Shown in pieces: positions 34,937-43,364 of a stretch of DNA of 64,000 bases. The position numbers and the translations under genes are program-made. How positions within the stretch are numbered: position 1 is the first letter of the stretch; the number at the start of each line of letters is the position of its first letter. Where the stretch lies: NCBI RefSeq assembly GCF_017377735.1, contig NZ_JAFVMH010000002.1, forward strand, positions 744,001 to 808,000, written 5' to 3'. The DNA comes from Acetobacter garciniae. GTDB taxonomy: Bacteria; Pseudomonadota; Alphaproteobacteria; Acetobacterales; Acetobacteraceae. Under the pieces are notes generated by a model, which did not search any database, had not been told where the DNA came from, and saw nothing but the letters and a program-made list of their open reading frames with translations.

Positions 34937-35959
34937 ATGCGTCTCTCAATCAGGTCCGGAGTATGTCTGGCAGCCGTTACGTGCCTTCTGGCCGCCCATC
35001 CCGCGATATCCCGGGCTGAAAGCGTGACCGGCGCGGGTTCCAGCTTTGCTGCCCCCATCTATGGCGCCTGGAGTGCAGCGGCCCAGTCCGCCACCGGCGT
35101 GACCGTCAATTATCAGAGCGTGGGCTCCAGCGCAGGCCAGAACCAGATCCTGGCCGGCACTGTCGATTTCGGCGCCTCCGACGCGCCCATGGATGTCCAG
35201 AAGCTCGAATCCGGGCACCTGTTCCAGTTCCCCACCGTCATGGGCGGGATTGTGCCGGTGGTGAACATCCCGGGCATGAAGGCCGATGCGATCACCCTCG
35301 ACGGTGCCGTGCTGGCCGGGATCTACGCCGGTGACATCACCGCCTGGAACGATGCCAAGATCGCAGCGCTCAACCCCGGCGTGACCCTGCCTGACACCGC
35401 GATCGCGCCGGTGCACCGGGCCGATGGTTCGGGCACCACCTTCGTCTTCACCTCCTACCTTGCGGGTTCTTCCGATAGCTGGAAGCAGAACCAGGGTGCG
35501 GGTACCTCCATCAGCTGGCCGGGTGGCCTGGGTGCGCGTGGCAATGACGGCGTCGCCTCCACCGTGCGCAACACCGAAGGGGCTATCGGCTACGTGGAAT
35601 TCGCCTATGCCAGCCGCAACCACCTGACGACCGTGCGCCTCAAGAACCGTGCCGGCACCAATGTCGCAGCAGGCCTGGACAGCTTCTCCCACGCAGCGGA
35701 AGCCGCGGATTGGAAAAATGCTTCGCATTTCGCGGTGGATCTGCTGAACACGCCCGGCAAGAACGCCTGGCCCATCGTGTCGGCCACCTATGTGCTGGTG
35801 CCCCTGCCCGCACGCAACCCCTCGCGCGATGCGGCGGTGCAGAGCTTCTTCGCCTGGGATTTCGCCAATGGCGACAGCACGGCCGAAAAGCTTGATTACG
35901 TGCCGCTGCCCAAGGCCGTGAAGGACAGCATCATCGCTGCCTGGAAAAGCGGAAAATAA
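34937..35959 (+). CDS. pstS: Phosphate ABC transporter periplasmic binding protein PstS
   Basis: The 340-residue protein binds inorganic phosphate for the Pst transporter. It has a signal peptide (LAAVTCLLAAHPAISRAE) and a mature start VTGAGSSFAAPIYGAW, typical of PstS. Phosphate contacts lie in GAGSSF, DFGASDAPM, RADGSGTTFVFTSYL and GARGNDGV. The end SIIAAWK is standard. pstC, pstA, pstB and phoU are not downstream here; a terminator follows, then a porin gene with its own Pho box. Confidence 0.96.
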   Translation: MRLSIRSGVCLAAVTCLLAAHPAISRAESVTGAGSSFAAPIYGAWSAAAQSATGVTVNYQSVGSSAGQNQILAGTVDFGASDAPMDVQKLESGHLFQFPTVMGGIVPVVNIPGMKADAITLDGAVLAGIYAGDITAWNDAKIAALNPGVTLPDTAIAPVHRADGSGTTFVFTSYLAGSSDSWKQNQGAGTSISWPGGLGARGNDGVASTVRNTEGAIGYVEFAYASRNHLTTVRLKNRAGTNVAAGLDSFSHAAEAADWKNASHFAVDLLNTPGKNAWPIVSATYVLVPLPARNPSRDAAVQSFFAWDFANGDSTAEKLDYVPLPKAVKDSIIAAWKSGK

Positions 35960-36006
35960 AATAATTCAAGTAATTTAATAGAACGATCCGGACGTGTTTG
36001 TCCAAG

Positions 36007-36038
36007 AAAGCGGCTTTGGCATACAAGGCCGCTTTTTT
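36007..36038 (+). terminator. pstS intrinsic terminator
   Basis: AAAGCGGC (36007-36014) and GCCGCTTT (36028-36035) form an 8-bp stem with a 13-base loop. The run of T residues starts inside the stem (36033-36038). It separates pstS from the porin promoter. Confidence 0.8.
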
Positions 36039-36045
36039 AATAAAT

Positions 36046-36074
36046 CCGTCATGCAACTATCATCGAAGCGTCAC
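36046..36074 (+). promoter_or_regulatory. Pho box upstream of the porin gene
   Basis: CCGTCAT-GCAA-CTATCAT-CGAA-GCGTCAC has three 7-mers in 11-bp phase, directly after the pstS terminator and 60 bases before the porin start codon. It indicates independent PhoB control. Confidence 0.82.
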
Positions 36075-36134
36075 ACGCAAGGCGGAACAGGCACGATATC
36101 CATCGCTCACCGTTTCAGTTTTGGAATCGCCCAG

Positions 36135-37871
36135 ATGCGTCGTAATTCATTTTTTCCCTCTCTTGCTTTTTCCGCAGCCCTTATGGCGGGAATTGCCCCG
36201 ATCGCGCAGGCAGCGCCGTCCGACGATGCGCAGCTCAGCGCGCTGAAAGCGGAAATGGCCGAAATGCGCCGCGAGATGATGGGCCAGATCTCATCCCTCA
36301 AGGCCCAGCTTGCCAAAAACGAAACCAACCAGAAACATCTCGGCTCGCGCCTGAACGATGTGGCCAACCGTCGCGGTGGCGCCTATCACAGCCAGGTGGC
36401 CTCGGGCCCGGCTGAAACCGGCGTGCAGTTCGGCGAAGAAGCGCCCCCGCACAAGAATATCCTGGCGGCGTCGGGCATTGGCCGTCCGCCTTCGGACCGT
36501 GGCGACACCATGTCGTGGAAGGATTTTCGCGCTGCCACCCAGGCTGATGAGGAAGTACGCGTCGGCGGCATGATCGTGGGCTTTCCCAAAGGGCGCTTCA
36601 CGATTTCATCCGAAGACGGCGCTTACGGCTTCTCGGTCGGCCTTGCTTTCCATGAAGACTTCGGCGGTTTCCTGGGCAGCGGTCCGCGCGGCAACGAAAC
36701 ACGGGGTGATTTTTCGAGCTTTACCGAAAACGCCCGTCGTATCCGTATTCCGTTCACCTTCCGCTACAAGGACTGGGTGGCCAACGTAACGCCTGACTTC
36801 GGCGCGGGCAGTGCGGATGGCGCGGCAACGGACCAGACCCTGTATGAAGCCAACCTGAACTATACGGGCCTGCACAACACGATCCTGACGGTCGGTTACT
36901 TCCAGCCCCGCGTGACGGAAGAAGACTCCGAAAGCTCGAACGATTTTGAAATGATGGAACGTCCGGCCATTACCGATGCCGTGCGCAAGATCGCCGCAGG
37001 TGACGCCCGCTTCAGCTTCGGCGGCCTGCATTACGAAAAGCGCTGGTGGATTGCGGCCTACTTTACGGGGCAGAGCTTCGGCAACAGGTCGGCACTCAGC
37101 AGTGGCAGCGGTATTGTCAACAGCCAGACCGGTGGCACGTTCCGTGCGGCGGGCCGCCCCTATATGTCCAAGGATATCGATCTGCATGTTGGCGTGTCCG
37201 CCATCAGCGCGTTCAAGGTCGCCGCAACCTGTGCAACCGGCAGCAATGCTGCGTGCTCGCGCAGCTTCAGCTTCGGACAGTCGCCCGAGGTCAACCTGAC
37301 GACCACCAACCTGGCGGTGGCCGCGGTCAGCAACGCATCCTCTGTCTGGGCTGCCGGCCCGGAACTGGGTTTCCGTTGGAAAAACCTGCTGTTGAAGGGT
37401 GAATACTACCATATCGGTGTCACGCGCGGCGATGCGGCGAATGTTGCGGGGCAGAACAATCAGGGTACCGTCAACCTCGAAGGGTATTATGGGTCCGCCA
37501 ATTATACCCTGTTCGGCAAAGGGCGCGCCTATAACGAGAAGGAAGGTGCATTTGGTGCGCCGGGTGTCGAGCACGAGTTTGATCCGCGGCACGGCAGCTG
37601 GGGCGCGCTTGAGCTGACCGGTCGTTACAGCGTTACGGATTTTCATGACGTGGGCATTACGGGCGTGTCCAGCGGCGCTGGTATCGCCAACGGAACCCAG
37701 CAGACGGTCTGGTCCGGTGGCCTGAACTGGTATCCGAACCGTCATTTCCGCGTCATGCTTGATTTCAACCATTTCATGGTGACCGGCAACGGCAACACGT
37801 CGGCTGCCGTGATCAACGAATACGGTCGCACCGGCAATTCGCTGGCAGCGCGTGTTCAGGCGGCGTTCTGA
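36135..37871 (+). CDS. OprO/OprP-like phosphate-selective porin
   Basis: The 578-residue outer-membrane protein has a signal peptide (LAFSAALMAGIAPIAQAA) and a short coiled coil (LSALKAEMAEMRREMMGQISSLKAQLAKNE, residues about 35-64) that would trimerise the N-termini. A 16-strand-type barrel of the porin O/P family follows (RRIRIPFTFRYKDWVANVTPDFG, TVGYFQPRVTEEDSESSNDFEMMERP, GLNWYPNRHFRVMLDFNHF) and ends in VQAAF. Basic residues in the loops would fit anion passage. Its own Pho box supports induction by phosphate starvation. ATG 36135 gives the signal peptide; the open frame upstream from 35994 overlaps the terminator and Pho box and is not coding. Confidence 0.9.
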   Translation: MRRNSFFPSLAFSAALMAGIAPIAQAAPSDDAQLSALKAEMAEMRREMMGQISSLKAQLAKNETNQKHLGSRLNDVANRRGGAYHSQVASGPAETGVQFGEEAPPHKNILAASGIGRPPSDRGDTMSWKDFRAATQADEEVRVGGMIVGFPKGRFTISSEDGAYGFSVGLAFHEDFGGFLGSGPRGNETRGDFSSFTENARRIRIPFTFRYKDWVANVTPDFGAGSADGAATDQTLYEANLNYTGLHNTILTVGYFQPRVTEEDSESSNDFEMMERPAITDAVRKIAAGDARFSFGGLHYEKRWWIAAYFTGQSFGNRSALSSGSGIVNSQTGGTFRAAGRPYMSKDIDLHVGVSAISAFKVAATCATGSNAACSRSFSFGQSPEVNLTTTNLAVAAVSNASSVWAAGPELGFRWKNLLLKGEYYHIGVTRGDAANVAGQNNQGTVNLEGYYGSANYTLFGKGRAYNEKEGAFGAPGVEHEFDPRHGSWGALELTGRYSVTDFHDVGITGVSSGAGIANGTQQTVWSGGLNWYPNRHFRVMLDFNHFMVTGNGNTSAAVINEYGRTGNSLAARVQAAF

Positions 37872-37911
37872 TTTAAGCCAGAGGCACAGTATTTCAGCAT
37901 GGTTTTAACGG

Positions 37912-37944
37912 AAACGGGCCATTCCAGCGGAATGGCCCGTTTTT
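37912..37944. terminator. Bidirectional terminator between porin and glycine-zipper genes
   Basis: A perfect 14-bp stem (AAACGGGCCATTCC at 37912-37925 with its complement at 37929-37942) has a 3-base loop, followed rightward by a T-run. The A-rich left flank would give a U-tract for the leftward gene as well. Confidence 0.88.
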
Positions 37945-37984
37945 CTTTACAAAAGATTCTGGGGCGCGGGCAAGGCTGCGCCGT

Positions 37985-38542
37985 TTAACGGGGGCCGTAA
38001 TAGCCAGGCCCATACCCGCCCGAGCCATAAGGCCCAGGAGCGTAGCCGCCGGGCGCATAGCCACCCCCGCCGTAATTGCCCTGCCCGTAATATCCGCCGG
38101 GGGCCGGGGCGTTATAGACAGGCGGGACGCCGGGAATGACGTTGTGGTAGGCCGCCATGCATTGCACATAGGCATTGTTGTACTGGACCTGAATGCCGCG
38201 CTGGCGGCCCTGGGAATAGGCACCCCCGCCAATGCCACCGCCCACGGCACCCGCCGCGGCCCCGATCCCCGCACCCGTGCCGCCACCCACGGCGGCCCCG
38301 AGCCCGGCCCCCAGTGCGGTTGCCGCTATGCCGCCGATCAGGGCTTTTTCGTTCTGGTGGGCGGCCTGGCCCCGCACGGCCTGTTCGGCCTGCGAGCGGC
38401 AGAAATTCTGTTCCTGCACGAAGGTGCCGTAATCCTTCCCCGGGGTGGGCAGGACCTGAACGGTAGGGCCCATGGGGGTTTCGGCGCAAGCACTCAGCAG
38501 TAAGACCGGTATTACCGCAAGGAACGCTTTGTTCGGGAGCAT
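37985..38542 (-). CDS. Glycine-zipper lipoprotein with Gly/Tyr-rich tail
   Basis: The 185-residue protein has a lipobox signal (LAVIPVLLLSACAET) and a conserved-looking segment with two Cys (FCRSQAEQAVRGQ and later VQCMAAYH). A glycine zipper (ALGAGLGAAVGGGTGAGIGAAAGAVGGGIGGG) may insert in a membrane, and the C-terminal repeats are Gly/Tyr/Pro-rich (GGYAPGGYAPGPYGSGGYG). Its start ATG lies behind GAGGGAAAAAC. Similar YMGG/glycine-zipper lipoproteins are common in alphaproteobacteria without a fixed function. Confidence 0.75.
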   Translation of the reverse strand: MLPNKAFLAVIPVLLLSACAETPMGPTVQVLPTPGKDYGTFVQEQNFCRSQAEQAVRGQAAHQNEKALIGGIAATALGAGLGAAVGGGTGAGIGAAAGAVGGGIGGGAYSQGRQRGIQVQYNNAYVQCMAAYHNVIPGVPPVYNAPAPGGYYGQGNYGGGGYAPGGYAPGPYGSGGYGPGYYGPR

Positions 38543-38816
38543 ATGGTGTTTTTCCCTCTGGTTTTCGCTACGGAATACAATCCGCAAATATGTCATTTTT
38601 CAGGTGAATGCAGCCGTGCAACGCGCAAGCCCGTGGCGGCGTTGCACGGCCTTGCCACCCGCGCACGGCCCGCTTGCGAAGGGGTGCGACACCGCAAGGA
38701 TGCGAGGCCGCCATCATGAGCCTGAATGCTTATGAAAGGTTTTAAAGCCTGTTTTAAAAAGCCCCATCATCGGCCGCCTGATACGCGTTTGTGGCATATC
38801 GCCATGCGTGGCCCGT

Positions 38817-40154
38817 TCAGGGGCGTGCCGCAAGGTTGGTGACAAGAAGCTGGTTGATCCGGAACCCCTCCACATCCACCACTTCGAAACGGAAGCCCGC
38901 GGCATCCACCCGGTCGGTCCTGCGGGCCATGCGGCGCAGGCGGTGCATGACAAAGCCGCCGATCGTATCGAACTGTTCGTGGCCGGGCAGGGCGGTAATC
39001 TGCAATTCGCGAATGACATCGCCAATGGGGGCGGCGCCATCCACCAGCCAGGACTTTTCGTCGCGCCTGACAATGGCCTGTTCTTCGAACGGGCTGGCCA
39101 GCCCGTCCATCAGCACGCCCATGATATCCTTGAAGGTGATCAGCCCCACGACCAGCCCGTATTCGTTCACGATCAGGGCAAAGCCGGTACCATGGCTGTC
39201 GAACTGGGCCAGCGTGTCCCACAGGTGCAGCGTTTCGGGGACGGACAGCACATCGCGCCGCATGCGGGCTATGGGGTTGTCCGTCGCCTTGCCCCGTGGC
39301 GCGTCGGCAGGGTTGACCACGGAGGCCAGCACGTCTTCTGAGCGGATGGAGCCGATAACCCTGTCCAGCCCGCCATTGCACAGCGGATAGCGCGAATACG
39401 GGGCCGCGCGCACCTTGTCGTAATTATGCTCGGGCGTATCCTGTATATCCAGAAACACGATTTCATCACGCGGGGTCATGGCGGAGGTGACGGAACGGTC
39501 CTGCAACGCCAGCACGTTGCCGATCATCTGGTGTTCCTGCTGCAACAGCGCGCCCGACGCCGTGCCCGCCGCCAGGATGGCGTGCAGGTCTTCGGGGGTG
39601 ACGGGCTCCACGGCGGAGGCTGCGGGAATTTTCAGCGCACTGAGGATCGCATCGGAAATCTTGGAAAAAATCCAGACGAACGGGTAGAGCACGCGCAAGG
39701 CCAGCCGCAGGAACCAGCCCACGGACAGCCCGACCTTGTCGGGGTTGTTCATGGCCACGCGCTTGGGCAGAAGGTCCGCGAACAGCACGAACATGCCGGT
39801 CACGAACACAAAGCAGAAAGCCGAAGACAGGTTCTGCGCGCGCCACGCCGACAGGCCCCAGCCTTGCAGGCTTTGCGCCAGAGGGGGGGCCAGCATTTCG
39901 GAACTGACAATACCGCCCAGAATGCCCACCCCGTTCAGGCAGATCTGGATCGCGGTCATGACCTGTCCGCTATTGCGGCGCAGGGCAAGGAAGGCCTGCG
40001 CCTTGCGGTCGCCTGCATCCGCACGGGTGCGCAGCCTGACCTCACGCGCGGCGGCGAAGGAAATTTCGGACAGGGAAATAAGGACGCTGAAGGCGATCAA
40101 CAGCACCAGGGCCAGCAGGCCCATAAAAAACAGAAGCACGAGAATATCCGGCAC
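38817..40154 (-). CDS. CNNM/CorC-family hemolysin-like transporter
   Basis: The 445-residue inner-membrane protein has an N-terminal DUF21/CNNM domain with about four hydrophobic segments (LVLLFFMGLLALVLLIAFSV, SSAFCFVFVTGMFVLFADLLPKRVA with the conserved PKRVA). Two CBS domains follow (VTSAMTPRDEIVFLD, RMRRDVLSVPETLHLWD and ALIVNEYGLVVGLITFKDIMG), then a C-terminal CorC_HlyC domain (GFRFEVVDVEGFRINQLLVT). Members export or regulate Mg2+, or act in similar cation handling. It is a single-gene unit; the gap to the glycine-zipper gene is 274 bases with nothing recognised. Confidence 0.9.
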   Translation of the reverse strand: MPDILVLLFFMGLLALVLLIAFSVLISLSEISFAAAREVRLRTRADAGDRKAQAFLALRRNSGQVMTAIQICLNGVGILGGIVSSEMLAPPLAQSLQGWGLSAWRAQNLSSAFCFVFVTGMFVLFADLLPKRVAMNNPDKVGLSVGWFLRLALRVLYPFVWIFSKISDAILSALKIPAASAVEPVTPEDLHAILAAGTASGALLQQEHQMIGNVLALQDRSVTSAMTPRDEIVFLDIQDTPEHNYDKVRAAPYSRYPLCNGGLDRVIGSIRSEDVLASVVNPADAPRGKATDNPIARMRRDVLSVPETLHLWDTLAQFDSHGTGFALIVNEYGLVVGLITFKDIMGVLMDGLASPFEEQAIVRRDEKSWLVDGAAPIGDVIRELQITALPGHEQFDTIGGFVMHRLRRMARRTDRVDAAGFRFEVVDVEGFRINQLLVTNLAARP

Positions 40155-40373
40155 GAAGTGGGCCTTGCGGCCAATTTACCCAATCATAGTCCTGCCCGGT
40201 CGCGATCCCTAATGTATTTTTGAAAGGGGCAGGGGTGCGGATGGCTTCAAAAAACTGTCAGCAACGCGACAGGGGGGCTTTGCTGGCGTTAGTGCTGCGC
40301 TACCGTGCGCGTAAAGGGGGCGCATGGGCGGCCTTGTGCCGTTTTTCCCTGTTCTGACATGACGGAATATAGA

Positions 40374-41357
40374 ATGTTCGAGGCGCTGTACGTCGAAAAA
40401 ACTCCAGCCGGGCAGACAACCACCCTGCGGCAACTCTCCGAACAGGATTTGCCCCAGGGCGATGTGACAATCCGCGCCCGCTGGTCTGACCTGAATTACA
40501 AGGATGCCCTGGCCGTGACCGGGCGCGGCCCCGTTGTGCGGACATGGCCCATGGTGCCGGGCATCGACTGCGCGGGTGTGGTGGAAAGTTCCTCCAGCCC
40601 TGCCTTTACTCCGGGGCAGGAGGTCGTGCTGAACGGCTGCGGGGCGGGGGAACTGCACTGGGGCGGCTTTGCCCAGCGCGTGCGCGTGCCCGCGCAATGG
40701 CTGGTGCCCCTGCCGGCGGGGCTGAGCGCATACCATGCCATGGCGCTGGGTACGGCGGGTTTTACGGCCATGCTGTGCGTGCTCGCCCTTGAGCGCGAAG
40801 GCGTCAAACCCGCCAGCGGCCCGGTTCTGGTCACGGGGGCAACGGGTGGGGTCGGCAGCATTGCCGTCATGCTTCTGGCAGGCCTGGGGTACCAGGTGGT
40901 GGCGGTTACGGGTCGGCTTGCCGAACAGCCCTACCTGCATGCGCTGGGTGCGCAGGACGTGCTGCCCCGCGCGCATTTCGAAGCCCCCTTGCGCCCGTTG
41001 GAAAAAGCCCGCTGGGCCGGCGCGGTGGATGTTGTTGGTGGCCATGTGCTGGCGGCCGTATGTGCCTCCATGCGGCCTTCGGGCGTGGTGACGGCCTGCG
41101 GGCTGGCCGGGGGCATGGATTTTCCCGCAACTGTCGCCCCCTTTATCCTGCGCGGGGTGACACTGGTGGGGATCGACAGCGTGACCTGCCCGCCCGCGCT
41201 CAGGCTGGCGGCGTGGCAACGCCTGGCGGAGGTAATAGACCCCGCCAAACTGGATACGCTGACACGCTGCGTGCCGCTGGCCGATGTGCCGCAGGCGGCA
41301 CTCGACCTGCTCGAAGGCCGGAGCAAGGGACGTATCGTGGTCGATATTCCGCAGTAA
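40374..41357 (+). CDS. acuI: AcuI/YhdH-type acrylyl-CoA reductase (MDR family)
   Basis: The 327-residue medium-chain reductase closely follows the YhdH/AcuI pattern: SDLNYKDALAVTGRG, PMVPGIDCAGVV, TPGQEVVLNGCGAGELHWGGFAQRV, GTAGFTAMLCVLALE, the NADPH-binding VTGATGGVGSIAVMLL and ACGLAGGMDFPATVAPFILRGVTLVGIDSV. There are no zinc ligands, as expected. AcuI reduces acrylyl-CoA to propionyl-CoA with NADPH. ATG 40374 (MFEALYV) has GGAAT upstream and matches family starts; ATG 40359 five codons earlier is possible. Confidence 0.9.
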   Translation: MFEALYVEKTPAGQTTTLRQLSEQDLPQGDVTIRARWSDLNYKDALAVTGRGPVVRTWPMVPGIDCAGVVESSSSPAFTPGQEVVLNGCGAGELHWGGFAQRVRVPAQWLVPLPAGLSAYHAMALGTAGFTAMLCVLALEREGVKPASGPVLVTGATGGVGSIAVMLLAGLGYQVVAVTGRLAEQPYLHALGAQDVLPRAHFEAPLRPLEKARWAGAVDVVGGHVLAAVCASMRPSGVVTACGLAGGMDFPATVAPFILRGVTLVGIDSVTCPPALRLAAWQRLAEVIDPAKLDTLTRCVPLADVPQAALDLLEGRSKGRIVVDIPQ

Positions 41358-41370
41358 AACCGGCAGTAAA

Positions 41371-41413
41371 ACCGGGCGGGATGGCGTGGAGCGAAGCCAC
41401 GCAAACGCCCGGT
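41371..41413. terminator. Two-tier hairpin between convergent genes
   Basis: ACCGGGCG (41371-41378) pairs with CGCCCGGT (41406-41413), and inside it GCGTGG (41384-41389) pairs with CCACGC (41397-41402). There is no T-run, but its position between converging genes suggests a role in transcript ends. Confidence 0.4.
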
Positions 41414-41489
41414 GAAAGCCAGCCCCGCCCGCGACCGGCCGGGCTTCACCCGCCCTGACCCGGGGCGGGGGTATAATCAGCCGGCTACT

Positions 41490-42221
41490 TCAGGCTTCCA
41501 GCCCGCCATCGACGGGAAAGGCAGCGCCCGTGACATAAGAGGAGCGCGGCCCCGCAAGGAAGGACACCATGGACGCGATATCCTCCACCTTGCCGTAAGC
41601 GCCCGTGGCGACAAAGCTTGCGATCAGGGCCGCGACATCGCCTTCGGCCGGGTTGAGTTCCGTATCGATCGGGCCGGGTTCGACCACGTTGACGGTAATG
41701 CCGCGCGGGCCCAGGTCCCGGGCGACACCCTTGGCAAAGCCGCGCAGGGCGGCCTTGGTGGCGGCGTAAAGCGAAATACCGGGAAAGGGTGCGCGTTCCC
41801 CGAAAGCCGAGCCGATATAAATGATCCGCCCACCCTTGGTCATGTGCTTTGTCGCTTCCATGGTCTCGACCATGGCTGCCCGCACGTTCAGGTTGAGGAT
41901 ATGCTCGATCTGCTCCAGGCTCATCTCATCGATCGGGCCGGAAAAGAACGTGCCCGCATTGCAGATCAGCGCATCGATCCGGCCAAAGGCGGCCAGTGTC
42001 TGGGTAATGACCGCGCGGTTGCCGTCCATTGAAGCCCCATTGGCCTTGATGGCAACGGCCTTGCGGCCCAGAGCGCTGATTTCGGCCGTGACCTGCTCGG
42101 CCGCCGCGACGTTGCTGGAATAGGAAATGGCGATATCGTAGCCATCGGCCGCGAGGGCGCGCGCGATGGAGGCACCGATGCCACGGCTGCCGCCGGTGAC
42201 GATGGCAACGCGATGTGTCAT
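41490..42221 (-). CDS. SDR-family oxidoreductase (FabG-like)
   Basis: This 243-residue classical SDR has TGGSRGIG (residues 9-16), CNAGTFFSG, the catalytic Ser in IIYIGSAFG and the YAATK motif, and ends GAAFPVDGGLEA. SYSSN after the second strand fits NADP(H). It resembles 3-oxoacyl-reductase-type enzymes that act on varied carbonyls; the substrate is not known. The start at 42221 (MTHRVAIVTGG) is clear. It follows argC in the same direction with a gap of 79 bases. Confidence 0.86.
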   Translation of the reverse strand: MTHRVAIVTGGSRGIGASIARALAADGYDIAISYSSNVAAAEQVTAEISALGRKAVAIKANGASMDGNRAVITQTLAAFGRIDALICNAGTFFSGPIDEMSLEQIEHILNLNVRAAMVETMEATKHMTKGGRIIYIGSAFGERAPFPGISLYAATKAALRGFAKGVARDLGPRGITVNVVEPGPIDTELNPAEGDVAALIASFVATGAYGKVEDIASMVSFLAGPRSSYVTGAAFPVDGGLEA

Positions 42222-42300
42222 GAGCAAAAACCTTTCTCTGTCATTCTGTCGATCCGCCCGTTCGCGCTTGCTGGCGTTGGGGCGGCACCGGCTTGCGGTG

Positions 42301-43215
42301 TCAGTCCAGCCCCAGCATGAGGCGGATATTCTGGAGCGCTGCCCCGGACGCACCCTTGCCCAGGTTGTCCAGCCGTGCGCTCAGCAGGGCCTGGCGGTTG
42401 CGCGGGCTGCCATGCACGCGCAGTTCCATCCTGTCGCTTCCGGCCAGGGCTTCGGCCGACAGGGTGGGTTCGGGGGAGAGAACACGCACATGGTCCTGGC
42501 CCGCATAATGCGTGGCCAGCACGGCGTGCAGGTCCTCGGCCGTGACATGCCCCGCCAGATCGTCAAGATGCAGCGGGATGGAGACAATCATGCCCTGGGC
42601 GAAATGCCCGGCAGAGGGCACGAAAACCGGTCGGCGGGTCAGGGCGGCGTGTTTGTGGATTTCGGGCACATGCTTGTGCTCCAGCGCCAGGCCGTACAGT
42701 TCAAAGGCCGGCCCGCCATCGCGTTCATGCGCTTCGATCATGCTGCGGCCACCGCCACTATAGCCGCTGACCGCGTTGATGCAGACCGGGTAATCGGCTG
42801 GCAGCACGCCCGCGCGCACCAGGGGCCGCAGCAGGCCAACCGCCCCCGTGGGGTAGCAGCCGGGGTTGCTGACGCGCGGCGCGGTGGCAATGGCGTTCGC
42901 CTGTTCGGCTTCCAGTTCGGGAAAGCCATAAACCCAGCCCGGATCGGTACGGAACGCCGTGCTGGCGTCCAGAATGCGGGGGGCGGCATCTCCCAATGTC
43001 GCGGCAAGGGCCACGGCCTCGCGCGAGGCATCGTCGGGCAGGCAGAGCACGGCAAGGTCTGCGGCCTGCATGGCGTCGCGCCGCGCCGCGGGGTCCTTGC
43101 GCCGGGCCGGGTCGATGGAATGCAGCGTGACAGGCAGGGCGGCCAGGCGTTCGCGTATGCCAAGACCGGTGGTGCCTGCTTCACCGTCGATGAAAATGAT
43201 GGGTTGGTGTGCCAT
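42301..43215 (-). CDS. argC: N-acetyl-gamma-glutamyl-phosphate reductase (type 2)
   Basis: ArgC reduces N-acetylglutamyl-phosphate to the semialdehyde in arginine synthesis. The 304-residue length and the start FIDGEAGTTGLGIRERL are typical of the short type 2 enzymes. The catalytic Cys is in SNPGCYPTGA, and PVCINAVSGYSGGGRSMI and HKHVPEI are conserved. The start ATG 43215 is preceded by GAAGGAAG. It is divergent from mazG. Confidence 0.94.
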   Translation of the reverse strand: MAHQPIIFIDGEAGTTGLGIRERLAALPVTLHSIDPARRKDPAARRDAMQAADLAVLCLPDDASREAVALAATLGDAAPRILDASTAFRTDPGWVYGFPELEAEQANAIATAPRVSNPGCYPTGAVGLLRPLVRAGVLPADYPVCINAVSGYSGGGRSMIEAHERDGGPAFELYGLALEHKHVPEIHKHAALTRRPVFVPSAGHFAQGMIVSIPLHLDDLAGHVTAEDLHAVLATHYAGQDHVRVLSPEPTLSAEALAGSDRMELRVHGSPRNRQALLSARLDNLGKGASGAALQNIRLMLGLD

Positions 43216-43364
43216 GCGTTGCTTCCTTCGGTACTGGCCGGGCCTTTCGGGCAGAATAGGCGCATCGGCCAGCCCCGCATAGACGGCGGGGGTTTTTATG
43301 GCACAATGCGCTGGCAGGAAAACCCCGCAACCGGCGGGAAGTAGGCAGGAGCAGGGCGCAGGGC

